In this document: positions 16,627 to 28,167 of the stretch, in pieces
Layout of the letters: the number at the start of each line of letters is the position of its first letter
Numbering within the stretch: position 1 is the stretch's first letter
DNA from: a bacterium
GTDB taxonomy: Bacteria; Zixibacteria; MSB-5A5; WJJR01
Length of the DNA: 51,478 nucleotides
Assembly (NCBI GenBank): GCA_021813505.1
Contig: JAKAKI010000086.1
Span: 1 to 51,478, forward strand
Reading direction: 5' to 3'
The notes under the pieces: generated by a model
Told to the model about the DNA's origin: nothing
Database searches by the model: none
What the model saw: only the letters and a program-made list of their open reading frames with translations
Program-made: the position numbers and the translations under genes

Positions 16627-17796
16627 TCAAGCTTCTCGTGAGAACATGTTCCCCGCCGATTGCCTGACGGCGCCCTTGAGTTCCAAGGTCAACAACACGG
16701 CGGCACACTCGGCAGCCGACAGGTTCAAAGAAACGGCCAGCCGGTCGATGTGGCAAGCGGAACCTCCCAACCCGGCGAAAACACGGGCCTCCATTTCCGT
16801 CATCGCCGGCAGGGGACGCGCGATTCGGGAGGGCACGGCCGACAATGAGGAGGATCGAAGTCCCAACTCCGAGAGGATGTCGTCGACGCAGGTGACCATT
16901 TTGGCTCCCTGCTTGATCAATTCGTTGACGCCGGCCGCGTGCGGCTGGCCGATTTCCCCGGGTATGGCGTAGACGTCCTTTCCCTGTTCGAGAGCATGAT
17001 GTGCCGTCAGGAGCGCGCCCGATCGCTCGCGGGCCTGCACGACCAGCACGCCGGCCGAGAGTCCGGCAATCAGGCGATTGCGCACCGGGAAATTCTGAGG
17101 CTCAGGGGGAGTCCCGAACGGAAACTCGGTGACGACACCGCCCTGGTCGATGACTTTTGGAATGAGAGGCTTGTTCTCGCTGGGATACACAAAGTCCGGA
17201 CCACATCCCCAGACGGCCAACGTGGCGCCGCCGGCATCGAGCGCGCCGACATGTGCTGCCGTATCGATTCCCCGTGCAAATCCGGAAACGATGAGCACAC
17301 CGGCGGCGGCCAGATGACTGGCCATGTCTTTCGCCGTCCTCATGCCGTAGTCAGTGGACTGACGGGAGCCGACAATTGCGATGCTGGGCTGCTCCGGAAT
17401 TTGGCCCCGGAAAAACAAGTACGGTGGCGGTGTATGCAGGGAAGTCAGCGCCGCTGGATAATACGCCCCCCCGAATACCGCCAGGGTCCACTGGCTGGCG
17501 GTCAGCAATCCAACCTGCTTTTCTCCCCATGCCAGTGCCTTCTGCCGGTGAACTCCCGTCTCGATGCCGGAGCGGACCAAACCGGCCCCAATCCAGTCGT
17601 GGTCGGAATGCTCCCAGGCGATGCGAGGCGTCCCGTACGCTTCGATCAATTTCATGTACGAACGCCTGCCGACACCCGGCAGACGCGACAGGGCCAGCCA
17701 CAACTCCGCATCCGGAGGAATTCGTTCACGGCTCTCACCCACCACGGACTCCCCGAGGGTCGTGTCACCCGATGTCGCCAATCCTGCCCTATCCAT
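16627..17796 (-). CDS. dprA: DNA-processing protein DprA
   Basis: A 389-aa DprA/Smf protein, which binds single-stranded DNA and loads RecA during natural transformation. A short N-terminal helix-hairpin-like region (LSRLPGVGRRSYMKLIEAYG, about 35-54) is followed by the extended Rossmann core: IAIVGSRQSTDYGM, IVSGFARGIDTAAH, FPVRNRLIAGLSAGVLVVQA and SGALLTAHHALEQGKDVYAI. A C-terminal winged-helix DML1-like part follows (about 325-385). All core motifs are intact. It sits 35 bases after obg and 38 before ptsH. No other competence genes are in the window. Confidence 0.95.
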   Translation of the reverse strand: MDRAGLATSGDTTLGESVVGESRERIPPDAELWLALSRLPGVGRRSYMKLIEAYGTPRIAWEHSDHDWIGAGLVRSGIETGVHRQKALAWGEKQVGLLTASQWTLAVFGGAYYPAALTSLHTPPPYLFFRGQIPEQPSIAIVGSRQSTDYGMRTAKDMASHLAAAGVLIVSGFARGIDTAAHVGALDAGGATLAVWGCGPDFVYPSENKPLIPKVIDQGGVVTEFPFGTPPEPQNFPVRNRLIAGLSAGVLVVQARERSGALLTAHHALEQGKDVYAIPGEIGQPHAAGVNELIKQGAKMVTCVDDILSELGLRSSSLSAVPSRIARPLPAMTEMEARVFAGLGGSACHIDRLAVSLNLSAAECAAVLLTLELKGAVRQSAGNMFSREA

Positions 17797-17831
17797 GCTT
17801 GCTGCGGTCCACGCCTCAGATCAAACTGTCA

Positions 17832-19651
<1,820 letters not shown>

Positions 19652-19798
19652 GACCCATTCTCTCCGAGCTGAATCAACAAACCGACAACCGCAACTTAGG
19701 GGCGCGGGATCGGCAGGTCAATCATCTAGCGCGATTTTGAAAAGAGAATCCCGCAGGTCTCATGGGATTTGCGGGGCTGGGATGCCCGGCGCAGACTG

Positions 19799-20638
19799 CT
19801 AAGGTATGGGGGATCGGCCGGCTTGGGCACCGGCGATCGATTCGGCCACGCGTAGCGCCTTGCGGGTCGCGGCAACATCATGAACCCGGACGATCCTGGC
19901 ACCATGCAGGGCGGCCCAAACGGCAGCCGCAAGAGATCCCTCGAGACGATCCGGGGTATCGTCGCCGGTAATCTTGCCGATGAAGGACTTTCGCGACGCC
20001 CCGACCAACACCGGAAATCCCAACTCTGCGATTCGCGGCAGATTGCCCAGAATCGCCAGATTGTCGTCCTGCCTTTTGCCGAAACCGATGCCGGGATCGA
20101 CGACAAGGCGATCAACTTTCACGCCCAACCCTAAGGCGAAATTCGCTCGCTCCTGGAGGAAGTCTCGAACTTCTGTAACCACGTCGGAGTAATCGGGCGC
20201 CGTCTGCATGGTCCGCGGCGTTCCCTGCATGTGCATCAGAACAACCATGCTCCCGGATTTGGCGGCGATGTCAGCCATGCCGTCGTCGTCGCGGAACGCG
20301 GAAATATCATTAATCCAGTTGGCCCCCGCCGCCAAGGCGGCTCTGGCAACCTCTGCCTTTGTGGTGTCGATCGATATTGGGCCATCCCAGAAGGATCGGA
20401 TGTGCTCGATCACGGGGATGGTGCGGCGTATCTGCTCTGCGGGATCGACGGGCAGGGAACCAGGACGCGTGGATTCCCCTCCGATGTCCACGATGTCCAC
20501 TCCCTCCACGATCATTCGCCGCGCATGCGCCACGGCCGCATCGGCTGCCAGGAATCGGCCGCCGTCCGAAAATGAATCGGGCGTGCAGTTGAGCACGCCC
20601 ATGATCCAACATCCTTTGGAGTCTGGAATAAGCCGCAT
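19799..20638 (-). CDS. folP: Dihydropteroate synthase
   Basis: A 279-aa FolP, joining p-aminobenzoate to the pterin diphosphate in folate synthesis. TIM-barrel motifs are all visible: MGVLNCTPDSFSDGGRF, VDIGGESTRPGS, WINDISAFRD, MVVLMHMQGTPRTMQ, VVDPGIGFGKRQDDNLAIL, VGASRKSFIGKITGDD and RVHDVAATRKAL. The ATG at 20638 is preferred (22 bases after the ftsH stop); a GTG at 20671 would add 11 residues and overlap ftsH. Between its stop and the cdaA start at 19651 there is no overlap; the two share the strand and are 147 bases apart. Confidence 0.95.
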   Translation of the reverse strand: MRLIPDSKGCWIMGVLNCTPDSFSDGGRFLAADAAVAHARRMIVEGVDIVDIGGESTRPGSLPVDPAEQIRRTIPVIEHIRSFWDGPISIDTTKAEVARAALAAGANWINDISAFRDDDGMADIAAKSGSMVVLMHMQGTPRTMQTAPDYSDVVTEVRDFLQERANFALGLGVKVDRLVVDPGIGFGKRQDDNLAILGNLPRIAELGFPVLVGASRKSFIGKITGDDTPDRLEGSLAAAVWAALHGARIVRVHDVAATRKALRVAESIAGAQAGRSPIP

Positions 20639-20660
20639 CGGGCAATTCCCAAGACGAGTA

Positions 20661-22652
20661 CTAGGTTGCACGAGCCGGCTGAGGCGTTATGTCCGCCGAC
20701 GACGGCTTCGCCGGTGTGCCATTGGGCGGACGCTTGGCCAGTGTATCACCACGGAGAATCGCGTCGATCTCGTCGCCATCGAGTATTTCGCGTTCGAGAA
20801 GCGACTTGGCGATGGCGTGCAGATCGTCCAAGTGGCTGGAGAGCACTTCCGTCGCTTTGGCCTCAGCTTCGGCGATAATCCGCTTCACCTCGTCGTCGAT
20901 CATCTGCGCGGTGCGCTCCGAGTAGTCGCGATGCTGCGCGATTTCGCGCCCGAGGAAGATCTCTTCCTGCTTTTTCCCAAACGTCATGGCACCGAGCTTC
21001 TCGGACATTCCCCATTCGCACACCATCTTCCGTGCGAGAGCGGTCGCCCGCTCGATGTCGTTTCCGGCCCCGGTTGTGTACCGGTCGAAAACCAGTTTCT
21101 CCGCGACCCGGCCGCCCATCGTGTAAATCAGACGCGCTTCGAGATACTCCTTCGAGTGCGTGTGCTTCTCGTCGATCGGCAGGAAGTGCGTCAGGCCCAG
21201 AGCCATACCGCGCGGGATAATCGTCACCTTGTGCACCGGATCGGCGCCGGGAGACAACTTGCCGACCAACGCGTGACCCGCTTCGTGGTAGGCCGTCGTC
21301 TTCTTTTCCTCTTCGGTGATGACCAACGAACGGCGCTCGGTCCCCATCATGACTTTGTCTTTGGCATCCTCGAAGTCGGTCATCGCGACTTTGTCGCGAT
21401 TGCGGCGTGCCGCCAAGAGTGCCGCCTCATTCACCAGATTGGCAATGTCGGCGCCCGAAAGCCCCGGTGTTCCACGGGCAAGCACTTTCAGGTCGACATC
21501 CTCGGCCACCGGAATTTTCCGAGTGTGGACTTTCAGGATCCCCTCACGCCCGCGAACATCGGGCGAATCAACGACAACCTGCCGGTCAAACCGGCCGGGG
21601 CGCAGAAGCGCGGGATCCAGCACATCGGGACGGTTGGTGGCCGCCAGAAGTATCACACCCTCGTTCGATTCGAAACCATCCATCTCGACCAGCAACTGAT
21701 TCAACGTCTGCTCGCGCTCATCGTGGCCGCCGCCCAGACCGGCCCCGCGATGACGGCCGACGGCGTCGATTTCATCGATGAAGATGATGCACGGTGCCGA
21801 GCGCTTGCCCTGCTCGAACAGATCGCGCACACGGGAGGCGCCGACACCGACAAACATCTCGACAAAATCCGATCCGCTCATCGAGAAGAATGGCACGCCA
21901 GCTTCTCCAGCGACCGCACGGGCCAACAGGGTCTTTCCCGTCCCCGGAGGGCCGAGAAGCAGCACGCCTTTGGGAATCTTGCCGCCGAGCTTCTGAAACC
22001 GTCCGGGATCACGCAGGAACTCGATGATCTCTTCCAACTCTTCTTTGGCTTCCTCGGCGCCGGCGACATCATTGAACGTCAGCTTGGGCTTGTCCTCGGC
22101 CAGAAGCTTGGCCCGGCTCTTCCCAAAAGAGAAGATTCCCTTGGGGCCGGATTGCATCTGGCGGAACATGAACACCCAGAAGAAGACCAGAATCAGAATC
22201 CACGGCGCGAATCCCAGGATCAGGCTGGTCCAATTGATGCCCTCTTCCTGAGCGTTGATCTTCACGTGCTTGAGTTCCACGCGTGCAACGAACGGCGCGG
22301 GATCGGTCATCGGCAGCAGCATCCAGAATTCACGGACTTTGACACTCTTGCGCCCAACCGTCTTGAGAATCTCGACTTTGAATTCGCCCTCGACCTTGCG
22401 GTCCACGATCGTAATGGACGTCACGTTGTCGGCATCGAGTTGCTCGACAAACTCGGTATAGGTGACCTCGGTTTGCTGCGCCTTGCCGAAATTGTAGTAG
22501 TTGATCAGGAGCGCTGACATGGTGATCAGCGCCAGCCAGAAGATCAACGTTCGGGACGACTTCTTCCAGGGGAACTGCGGTTTGTTATCGCTCTCGCTCG
22601 GGCGCTTGCCGGATCGGGGAAGTCCCGGAAGCTTGTTGGGGGAATCACTCAC
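20661..22652 (-). CDS. ftsH: ATP-dependent zinc metalloprotease FtsH
   Basis: A 663-aa FtsH, the membrane AAA+ protease for membrane-protein quality control. Two membrane helices (about 34-50 and 145-163) flank a periplasmic loop. Walker A is [20 protein letters not shown], Walker [12 protein letters not shown], and the second region of homology [20 protein letters not shown]. The zinc site is [13 protein letters not shown]. The C-terminus is a coiled coil plus a Pro/Thr-rich tail. The start is GTG at 22652, overlapping the hpt stop by 8 bases; GAGGAG lies 10 bases upstream. Confidence 0.96.
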   Translation of the reverse strand: MSDSPNKLPGLPRSGKRPSESDNKPQFPWKKSSRTLIFWLALITMSALLINYYNFGKAQQTEVTYTEFVEQLDADNVTSITIVDRKVEGEFKVEILKTVGRKSVKVREFWMLLPMTDPAPFVARVELKHVKINAQEEGINWTSLILGFAPWILILVFFWVFMFRQMQSGPKGIFSFGKSRAKLLAEDKPKLTFNDVAGAEEAKEELEEIIEFLRDPGRFQKLGGKIPKGVLLLGPPGTGKTLLARAVAGEAGVPFFSMSGSDFVEMFVGVGASRVRDLFEQGKRSAPCIIFIDEIDAVGRHRGAGLGGGHDEREQTLNQLLVEMDGFESNEGVILLAATNRPDVLDPALLRPGRFDRQVVVDSPDVRGREGILKVHTRKIPVAEDVDLKVLARGTPGLSGADIANLVNEAALLAARRNRDKVAMTDFEDAKDKVMMGTERRSLVITEEEKKTTAYHEAGHALVGKLSPGADPVHKVTIIPRGMALGLTHFLPIDEKHTHSKEYLEARLIYTMGGRVAEKLVFDRYTTGAGNDIERATALARKMVCEWGMSEKLGAMTFGKKQEEIFLGREIAQHRDYSERTAQMIDDEVKRIIAEAEAKATEVLSSHLDDLHAIAKSLLEREILDGDEIDAILRGDTLAKRPPNGTPAKPSSADITPQPARAT

Positions 22653-23241
22653 TGGTTGGCATCTCCTCTGCGGCAGTCAAGTCGAGCTCCGCAATATGGG
22701 GAAGGTGACGGTAGCGTTCGGCCAGATCCAATCCGTAGCCTACGACAAATCCTCCGCCAATCTCAAACCCCACGTATTCTATCGGCAAATCCGTCTCCCG
22801 CCGGCTCTTTTTGTCAAGAAGCGTGGCGATCGCGAGACGCCTGGGCTGCCGGGCCAGCAGGAGCCGGCGAATATAGGCCATCGTCAGTCCGGAATCGATG
22901 ATGTCCTCAATAACAATTGCCGACCGCCCGGTTATATTTACACTCAAATCCTTTAATAGTCTCACTCCTCCGGAGTGGGAGGTTCCTCCCCCGTAGGCGG
23001 CGATGGCCATAAAATCCACCAGGTGAGGAATCGTCACCGCCCGGCAGAGGTCTGCCAAGAAAATGAAGCTGCCCTTCAGGAGTCCAATCAGAACCGGAGT
23101 TTCATTGGCAAAATCGGCGTCAATTTGCGCGGCAAGTTCGATCACGCGCTTCTGCAATTGGTCGGCCGTGATCAGAACTTTCATCGGCACCGGATGAATT
23201 GCGGACCCGGATGGGGCCGGTGTTTGCGCATTGTTTGTCAT
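22645..23241 (-). CDS. hpt: Hypoxanthine phosphoribosyltransferase
   Basis: A 198-aa purine-salvage enzyme, converting hypoxanthine or guanine plus PRPP to IMP or GMP. The PRPP-binding motif is [17 protein letters not shown] (about 119-135). The N-terminal loop is [15 protein letters not shown] and the base-binding region [19 protein letters not shown]. The start at 23241 is chosen because its ATG overlaps the tilS TGA (ATGA); the longer ORF runs into tilS. The order tilS-hpt-ftsH is widely conserved in bacteria. Confidence 0.95.
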   Translation of the reverse strand: MTNNAQTPAPSGSAIHPVPMKVLITADQLQKRVIELAAQIDADFANETPVLIGLLKGSFIFLADLCRAVTIPHLVDFMAIAAYGGGTSHSGGVRLLKDLSVNITGRSAIVIEDIIDSGLTMAYIRRLLLARQPRRLAIATLLDKKSRRETDLPIEYVGFEIGGGFVVGYGLDLAERYRHLPHIAELDLTAAEEMPTSE

Positions 23242-24662
23242 TGGTGCTGCACCGCTACCCGCAGAATGCGGCGGGTCCTTTTGGTGATCTTCACACGCTC
23301 CGCAATTGGCTGTCCAACAGGCCACAGGATCCCATCTGCGTCGGTGAGCACAGGAACCATGCGCCTCTCGAACACCGGAATGTTATGATCTGCCAACACA
23401 TCAAACACCTTTTTTGTTCCACGCAGGCCGAGTGGACGATACCGGTCACCCGCCGCAACCGGTCTCAATTCGACCGGCATCTGAACATGATCGAGATCAA
23501 GAAACACCTGGTGTCGGTCATCAAACTGGTCCGGGGACGCCTCTGCGACGATTTCCGCTTTGAACGTCCATTGGCCCTGCCCGGCACGTGAATCGCGTGC
23601 GACGGCGGTGTTCGCGTCTCTCCCCGATCTCACCCGCTTCTGGGCGCTCACGGCGATTCGGCCCTTCGAACGCACGATTGAGAGTTGCCCTTGTTCGACA
23701 TGATCCGATCCGTGCGTCTCACGCAGCCGGGAAAACCGCTCAACAGTCGCAGAGGTTGGCGCCACTGGAAGGCCCAGCCGCGCGGCGAGTTCTCTTAGAA
23801 TAAAGGGATCAAGAGATGCATCCACATGGGAAATCCGTGAGGCGTCGAGCGTGATCCGCTGCGCATTCTCGGTGATCACGGCCCGTTTCAGGACTCGCAC
23901 TGCCTGCGCCTGCATGTACTGCTGCTGCCTCCAAAGCTGCTCACCAAGACGCGCCAGACCGCCCACAATCGCTGGGTTGCCCTTGGCCCATGAAGGAATT
24001 GTCTCCAGGCGAATTCGATTACGCCGGTATGCCTGCGTGAGATTCGAGCAATCCATCCGGTAAGAAATCCCCTCAGAGCCCAGAGATTCGCGAATCTCTT
24101 CCGGCGAACAGTCGAACACTGGCCGGATGATCCTGTCCCGCACCGGCGGGATACCACTCAGCGCAAACGTCCCCGCCGCATCGAGTACCGCGGCCGCCAC
24201 GGTCTCGGCACGGTCGCCCAGGTGATGCCCGACGGCAATCCAATCGAACCCCTCGCGGTCCGCGATCTTCTCCAGAAAATCGTAACGAATCTGGCGGGCC
24301 CACGACTGAAGATTGAATCCTCCGCCCTTTTTGGCATGCGATGGACGCAGCCGGAAGAATTCAATCCCATGACCACGACACAAGTCTCGGCAGAAATCCT
24401 CATCCTGGTCCGATTCCTCACCTCGCAACCGATAGTTGACGTGCCCCGCGGCAATTCGCCAATGCCGTTCCTTCGCCAAAGCAAGCAATGCCTGCAAAAC
24501 GCAAACCGAATCAGGCCCGCCGGACAGCGCTACCAGAATGGCGGAACCGCGTTTCGGCCATCCGTACCGTGCGAAGTATCCCCGGACTTTGGTCATGATC
24601 TCCGGTGACATCGGCGGAAGATCGGACACGATTGGAATGCGCTTGGCGGCTTTCGTGCTCAT
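23238..24662 (-). CDS. tilS: tRNA(Ile)-lysidine synthase
   Basis: A 474-aa TilS, which changes the wobble cytidine of the AUA-reading tRNA-Ile to lysidine. The PP-loop is ILVALSGGPDSVCVLQALLA (about 30-49). HVNYRLRGEESDQDEDFCRD and WIAVGHHLGDRAETV follow, as in the N-type ATPase domain, then the substrate-binding region (RMDCSNLTQAYRRNRIR). A C-terminal domain (about 385-460) includes DRYRPLGLRGTKKVFDVLAD. The ATG at 24662 overlaps the phosphatase stop (ATGA), pointing to coupled translation. Confidence 0.94.
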   Translation of the reverse strand: MSTKAAKRIPIVSDLPPMSPEIMTKVRGYFARYGWPKRGSAILVALSGGPDSVCVLQALLALAKERHWRIAAGHVNYRLRGEESDQDEDFCRDLCRGHGIEFFRLRPSHAKKGGGFNLQSWARQIRYDFLEKIADREGFDWIAVGHHLGDRAETVAAAVLDAAGTFALSGIPPVRDRIIRPVFDCSPEEIRESLGSEGISYRMDCSNLTQAYRRNRIRLETIPSWAKGNPAIVGGLARLGEQLWRQQQYMQAQAVRVLKRAVITENAQRITLDASRISHVDASLDPFILRELAARLGLPVAPTSATVERFSRLRETHGSDHVEQGQLSIVRSKGRIAVSAQKRVRSGRDANTAVARDSRAGQGQWTFKAEIVAEASPDQFDDRHQVFLDLDHVQMPVELRPVAAGDRYRPLGLRGTKKVFDVLADHNIPVFERRMVPVLTDADGILWPVGQPIAERVKITKRTRRILRVAVQHQ

Positions 24663-26464
24663 AGAATACGAATCACCACCATCGTGATGTCGTCCCATGC
24701 GCCCTCGGGATCGGCGAAAGCATGAATCGATTCCTGAACCGCGGTGACAATCTCCTGGGCAGGTTTGCCCACGGATGCGTGCAGGACGTCGATCAACCGT
24801 TCTAACTCATACATGCTGCCATCCTTGCCCGTCGCTTCCGTCACGCCGTCCGTGTAAAACACGACCAGATCCCCGGATGCCAGACTAATCGCCCGCTCGT
24901 CGTATTTGGAATCCTTGAAAATCCCCAGCGCGGTGCCGCCCTCCTTCAACAGAATTACGGTCCCATCGGCGCGGCGCAGAACACCGGGGTTGTGCCCGGC
25001 ATTGCTGAATGTGAGCACACGGTTCCGGGTATCGAGGACACCATAAATCGCCGTCACGAACCGTGCCGAATCGTTCCGTTCGCACAGCAGGCGGTTCACC
25101 TTCTTCATGATGACCCGCAGGGCGTAGTTATTGCGAATCTCGGCAATCAGGGATGCCCGGAACGACGCCATGATCAGCGCGGCCGGGATTCCTTTTCCAG
25201 CCACATCGGCAATGGCAATGCCGAGTTGGCCATCGACGATATTGATGAAGTCGTAGTAGTCGCCGCCCACCTCCTCGGAGGGGATATTGACACCGGCGAC
25301 ATCGAATCCCTCAATAATCGGTGCTTTCTCAGGCTGGAAGGTCTTTTGGATACTGCGCGCCGTCTGGAGTTCCGCCATGATCCGGCGCTGCTCCATTGAT
25401 GCCGCGTGCATGCGGGCACGTTCGATCGCGACACCGGCGTGCTGGGCAAAGGCATGGACGAGATCCAATTCGGCCTCAAAGAAGCCGGCCAGCACATCGC
25501 GTTCGACGTTGAAGATGCCGACCAGAAGTTCGCCGGCAAAAATGGGCACGACCATTTCGGAGCGCGTTGCCTCGCGTGCTTTTTCGTAGCGCGAATCCTT
25601 GGAAACGTCATCGATGACCAGTGGTTTCCCGGTCGACGCCACCCATCCAACCAGCCCCTTCCCCGCCTTGCCTTCAAGGCACGACCGACCCTCGGGACCA
25701 TAACCACGATCCACGATCCGTTCGACCTCGCCCTTTGAATTCACCAGGAAGATTCCCACCGCATCGTACGGAATCGCCTTCTGCAGCGAATTCATGATCT
25801 CATCCAGCACTTCATCGAGATCGAGTGACGACATCAAAAGCCGGCTCGACTCGAGCAGGATCTGCGTCTCGAGTGACTGCCGTTCGGCGCGGCGGTAGAG
25901 AATCGCATTGTCCAACGCAATGGCCGCCTGCTCTGCCAGTGGAACCAAGAGCGTGTCGGCACGCGGCAGATATCCACTGTTGCCGGCCAAGACTCCGAGT
26001 GCCCCCAACAAACGCCCGCGAATTACCAGCTTGACCCAGCGGACGGCGTTGAGATGCGTGCCATGGTTTTGCTCGACGACCTTGCGTGTTTGCTCCGGAA
26101 TATCGTCAAAGCAGGCAGCGTGATCCCCGTGCTCCCCAAGCCAGTCAAGAAACGCACGCCCCTCACCGACCGGCAGATCGCAGACGATCCCGTCGGACTC
26201 CTTGAGCATCTTGAAGATGATTGGATGGTGGGTACGGGGGCGCTGGACGAGAAGCACCGCACCCTGGGCACCGGTGAGAAGGGTTAGGACGCGCAGAGTG
26301 ACTTCGTATAAGTCGTTGAGTTTCAACGTGGAGTGCATGGCGCGGGCTGCCACGATCAGCAGTTCGGCGTCGCTTTTCCCCTCCAGCCCGACCAAGTCAG
26401 CAAACGGCATCATAGATGTAGAGACACCTTGCTGATCGCCCTCCAATGTCGATGATGCCACCAT
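24659..26464 (-). CDS. GAF-domain PP2C (SpoIIE/RsbU-type) serine phosphatase
   Basis: About 601 aa. Two GAF sensor domains (about 35-195 and 215-375; NAVRWVKLVIRGRLLGALGV, KGLVGWVASTGKPLVIDDVS) are followed by a short coiled linker (RRIMAELQTARSIQKTFQP) and a SpoIIE/RsbU PP2C domain. Metal-binding acidic residues are present: EEVGGDYYDF, IAIADVAGKGIPAAL, VVFYTDGVTEATG and GAWDDITMVVI. Such phosphatases usually dephosphorylate anti-anti-sigma factors; no STAS or HPK gene is adjacent. Starts at 26500, 26464 or 26413 are possible; AGGCAG precedes 26464. Confidence 0.92.
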   Translation of the reverse strand: MVASSTLEGDQQGVSTSMMPFADLVGLEGKSDAELLIVAARAMHSTLKLNDLYEVTLRVLTLLTGAQGAVLLVQRPRTHHPIIFKMLKESDGIVCDLPVGEGRAFLDWLGEHGDHAACFDDIPEQTRKVVEQNHGTHLNAVRWVKLVIRGRLLGALGVLAGNSGYLPRADTLLVPLAEQAAIALDNAILYRRAERQSLETQILLESSRLLMSSLDLDEVLDEIMNSLQKAIPYDAVGIFLVNSKGEVERIVDRGYGPEGRSCLEGKAGKGLVGWVASTGKPLVIDDVSKDSRYEKAREATRSEMVVPIFAGELLVGIFNVERDVLAGFFEAELDLVHAFAQHAGVAIERARMHAASMEQRRIMAELQTARSIQKTFQPEKAPIIEGFDVAGVNIPSEEVGGDYYDFINIVDGQLGIAIADVAGKGIPAALIMASFRASLIAEIRNNYALRVIMKKVNRLLCERNDSARFVTAIYGVLDTRNRVLTFSNAGHNPGVLRRADGTVILLKEGGTALGIFKDSKYDERAISLASGDLVVFYTDGVTEATGKDGSMYELERLIDVLHASVGKPAQEIVTAVQESIHAFADPEGAWDDITMVVIRIL

Positions 26465-26581
26465 GTTCACTGCCTGCCCTCGGGCTCCTCGGGCAGACAC
26501 GACCGAGAAACTCAGATGGAAGATACGAGGAATGGCCCGGTTTGTGCTGGAAAAATGGCCTGTCGAACTTCTAAGTGACTG

Positions 26582-27505
26582 TCAATACTGGACCGGGGGC
26601 CCGCCGGGGAATTGCGCTTCTGCCTGCATCCGTTCCACTTGGCGTGCGCCGGCAGCGGCAGGCTCGGTCAGGCGGTGGAATTTCCAAACTGCGGCCAGCA
26701 TGACAATTCCCCCCAAAACTGTCCAGTACCAGGGAATGAACTCCGGCCGCTTTTCCCAGTGCTCGCGGCCCTGAACATACAGCAATGACAACGCACAGGC
26801 GTTGTTGATCAGGTGCAACACGACCGCCGGATACAGCGAGCGCGTTCGCTCGGTGACATATCCGAGGAAACAGCCGAGGCTCCAAAGACTGATGAAATTC
26901 CACGGGTTCATATGCAGCAGCGCAAAGAGAAGTCCGGTCCAGACTACCGCGTGGCGAGGCCCATAAGACCATCGCAGTCCGCCCTGAATCAATCCTCGAA
27001 ATGCAATTTCCTCGAATACGCCGGGAACGACCGCGGCCACGAGAATCAACCCAATCAGACCGCTGGCGCTTTCCGGAGCCAGGTATTTCCGAAACATGTC
27101 CAGTTGCGAAGTCGGGATCGGATACAGGCGATCCAACAGCACGAGCAAGTTGCTTTGCGCAACAACAAATGCCAGCACCGCCACGATCGCCCAGGGCCAC
27201 ATCATCGCCGGCCCCGCCGGTTTCGATATCCAGCCTCGCCAGCCGGTCCGGAAAAAGCGGCTCAGAAGTATCGGGATGAGGCCGAAGGCAATCGCCTCGG
27301 AGGCAATCACCGATCCGTTGAATCCCAACGGATCGATGAAGCTGATTGTCATGAGCAGAGACGAGAACGCGGCGAGGACGAAATAGAGAATTGCGCGTCC
27401 GCCATCCCATGATGGCCGGAAATCCTCAACATGGAATTCCTGTTCAATCACTGGTTCGGCGGATTGATCCCCACTTGGTTCAATGATGTCGCCGGGTTCG
27501 TCCAA
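26582..27505 (-). CDS. CPBP family intramembrane protease (CAAX/Abi type)
   Basis: A 307-aa integral membrane protein with about eight hydrophobic segments. It has the three CPBP glutamic-protease motifs: EExxxR (PGVFEEIAFRGLIQGGL, about 158-174), FxxxH (WTGLLFALLHMNPWNF) and HxxxN (LHLINNACALSLLY). These place the active site in the membrane; substrates are unknown. The start is a TTG at 27505 with GAGGG/AGGCG upstream, so a later start is possible. It is the first gene of the long minus-strand housekeeping run, and 81 or more bases separate it from the phosphatase gene. Confidence 0.88.
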   Translation of the reverse strand: MDEPGDIIEPSGDQSAEPVIEQEFHVEDFRPSWDGGRAILYFVLAAFSSLLMTISFIDPLGFNGSVIASEAIAFGLIPILLSRFFRTGWRGWISKPAGPAMMWPWAIVAVLAFVVAQSNLLVLLDRLYPIPTSQLDMFRKYLAPESASGLIGLILVAAVVPGVFEEIAFRGLIQGGLRWSYGPRHAVVWTGLLFALLHMNPWNFISLWSLGCFLGYVTERTRSLYPAVVLHLINNACALSLLYVQGREHWEKRPEFIPWYWTVLGGIVMLAAVWKFHRLTEPAAAGARQVERMQAEAQFPGGPPVQY

Positions 27506-27615
27506 GTCGCCTGCCCTCTTTCACTACATCGGCGTGCCACGGTCCACCACCGGACACCGGTGTTGGTGATCAATTAACGCTTGGGGAGTCTTACAGACAC
27601 CCCCTAAAGGGGAGG

Positions 27616-27646
27616 AACCCCGGGTCGAGGGCGGCGACCCGGGGTT
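27616..27646. repeat. Perfect inverted repeat AACCCCGGGTCG
   Basis: Arms AACCCCGGGTCG (27616-27627) and CGACCCGGGGTT (27635-27646) surround a 7-base loop. A CCCCCTAAAGGGGAGG stretch precedes it and TTGGAGGGG follows. It could fold into a strong hairpin in either transcript, but no T-run marks it as a terminator. It looks like part of a dispersed repeat. Confidence 0.6.
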
Positions 27647-28083
27647 TGGAGGGGAACTGCTATGGGTCTCGGGGTCGAGTGGGCAATTTGGGGTGGTTCC
27701 AGTCTCCTTTGCCGGTGCATCCACCGGCGTCGTGAGAGCTATCCCCTGCAAATGTGCGACCGGTTATCAGGGAAAATCCGCGCTGCGGCGTAACGAATTG
27801 TATCCTTATGGATTAGACGAGTGCGCAATCGCTGCACAGCAGGAAAAGGGCTGAACAGCCACTGTCGACAACGCGACTTTTGTGGGGAGGCCCCGAGAGA
27901 GTGATGGGGCTGGACCACTTCCCCCATTGTGGCGCAGGCGCCCATCGCCCGCGTGCGCGCGAAGCGCGCATCTTTGGCCACAACACGAGGGGACACGCCC
28001 CACGCCAGAGTGTTCGCCGCTCCGCGGCAAACGTGGGCGAGGGCACCCGCGCCACATTCTGCAACGCTAATCGTTACAGGAGA

Positions 28084-28101
28084 ATTCTCCCCTCTCCCTC
28101 A
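28084..28101. repeat. Short CTCTCCCTCAGGGAGAGG palindrome
   Basis: A near-perfect palindrome followed by GGTCGGGAGTGAGGGCG. This combination is a familiar dispersed repeat of many GC-rich bacterial genomes. It lies shortly before the end of the SGNH hydrolase gene on the minus strand. Confidence 0.5.
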
Positions 28102-28167
28102 GGGAGAGGGGTCGGGAGTGAGGGCGCTCCGGCGACCGTCCGCGGTGCCGCCAACTTCACGATTCTG

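Larger units (their letters stand above)
27506..28167. other. Repeat-rich intergenic region without a supportable gene
   Basis: About 660 bases between the CPBP protease and SGNH hydrolase genes. It contains a perfect 12-bp inverted repeat (27616-27646), a dispersed-type CTCTCCCTCAGGGAGAGG palindrome near 28084-28101, and a GC-rich stretch (27920-28070) whose short ORFs in several frames look like repeat-derived peptides. I find no ribosome-binding site plus ORF of convincing composition. Confidence 0.6.

Noticed and set aside
16322-16756. Long form of HPr (144 aa)
   Set aside because: The extra part overlaps dprA. The GTG at 16588 gives 88 aa with His15 and Ser46 at the exact positions.
20208-22517. 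A 769-aa open frame on the plus strand
   Set aside because: It lies fully antisense to folP and ftsH, both with complete family motifs. It is a long GC-rich shadow frame with no recognisable domain.
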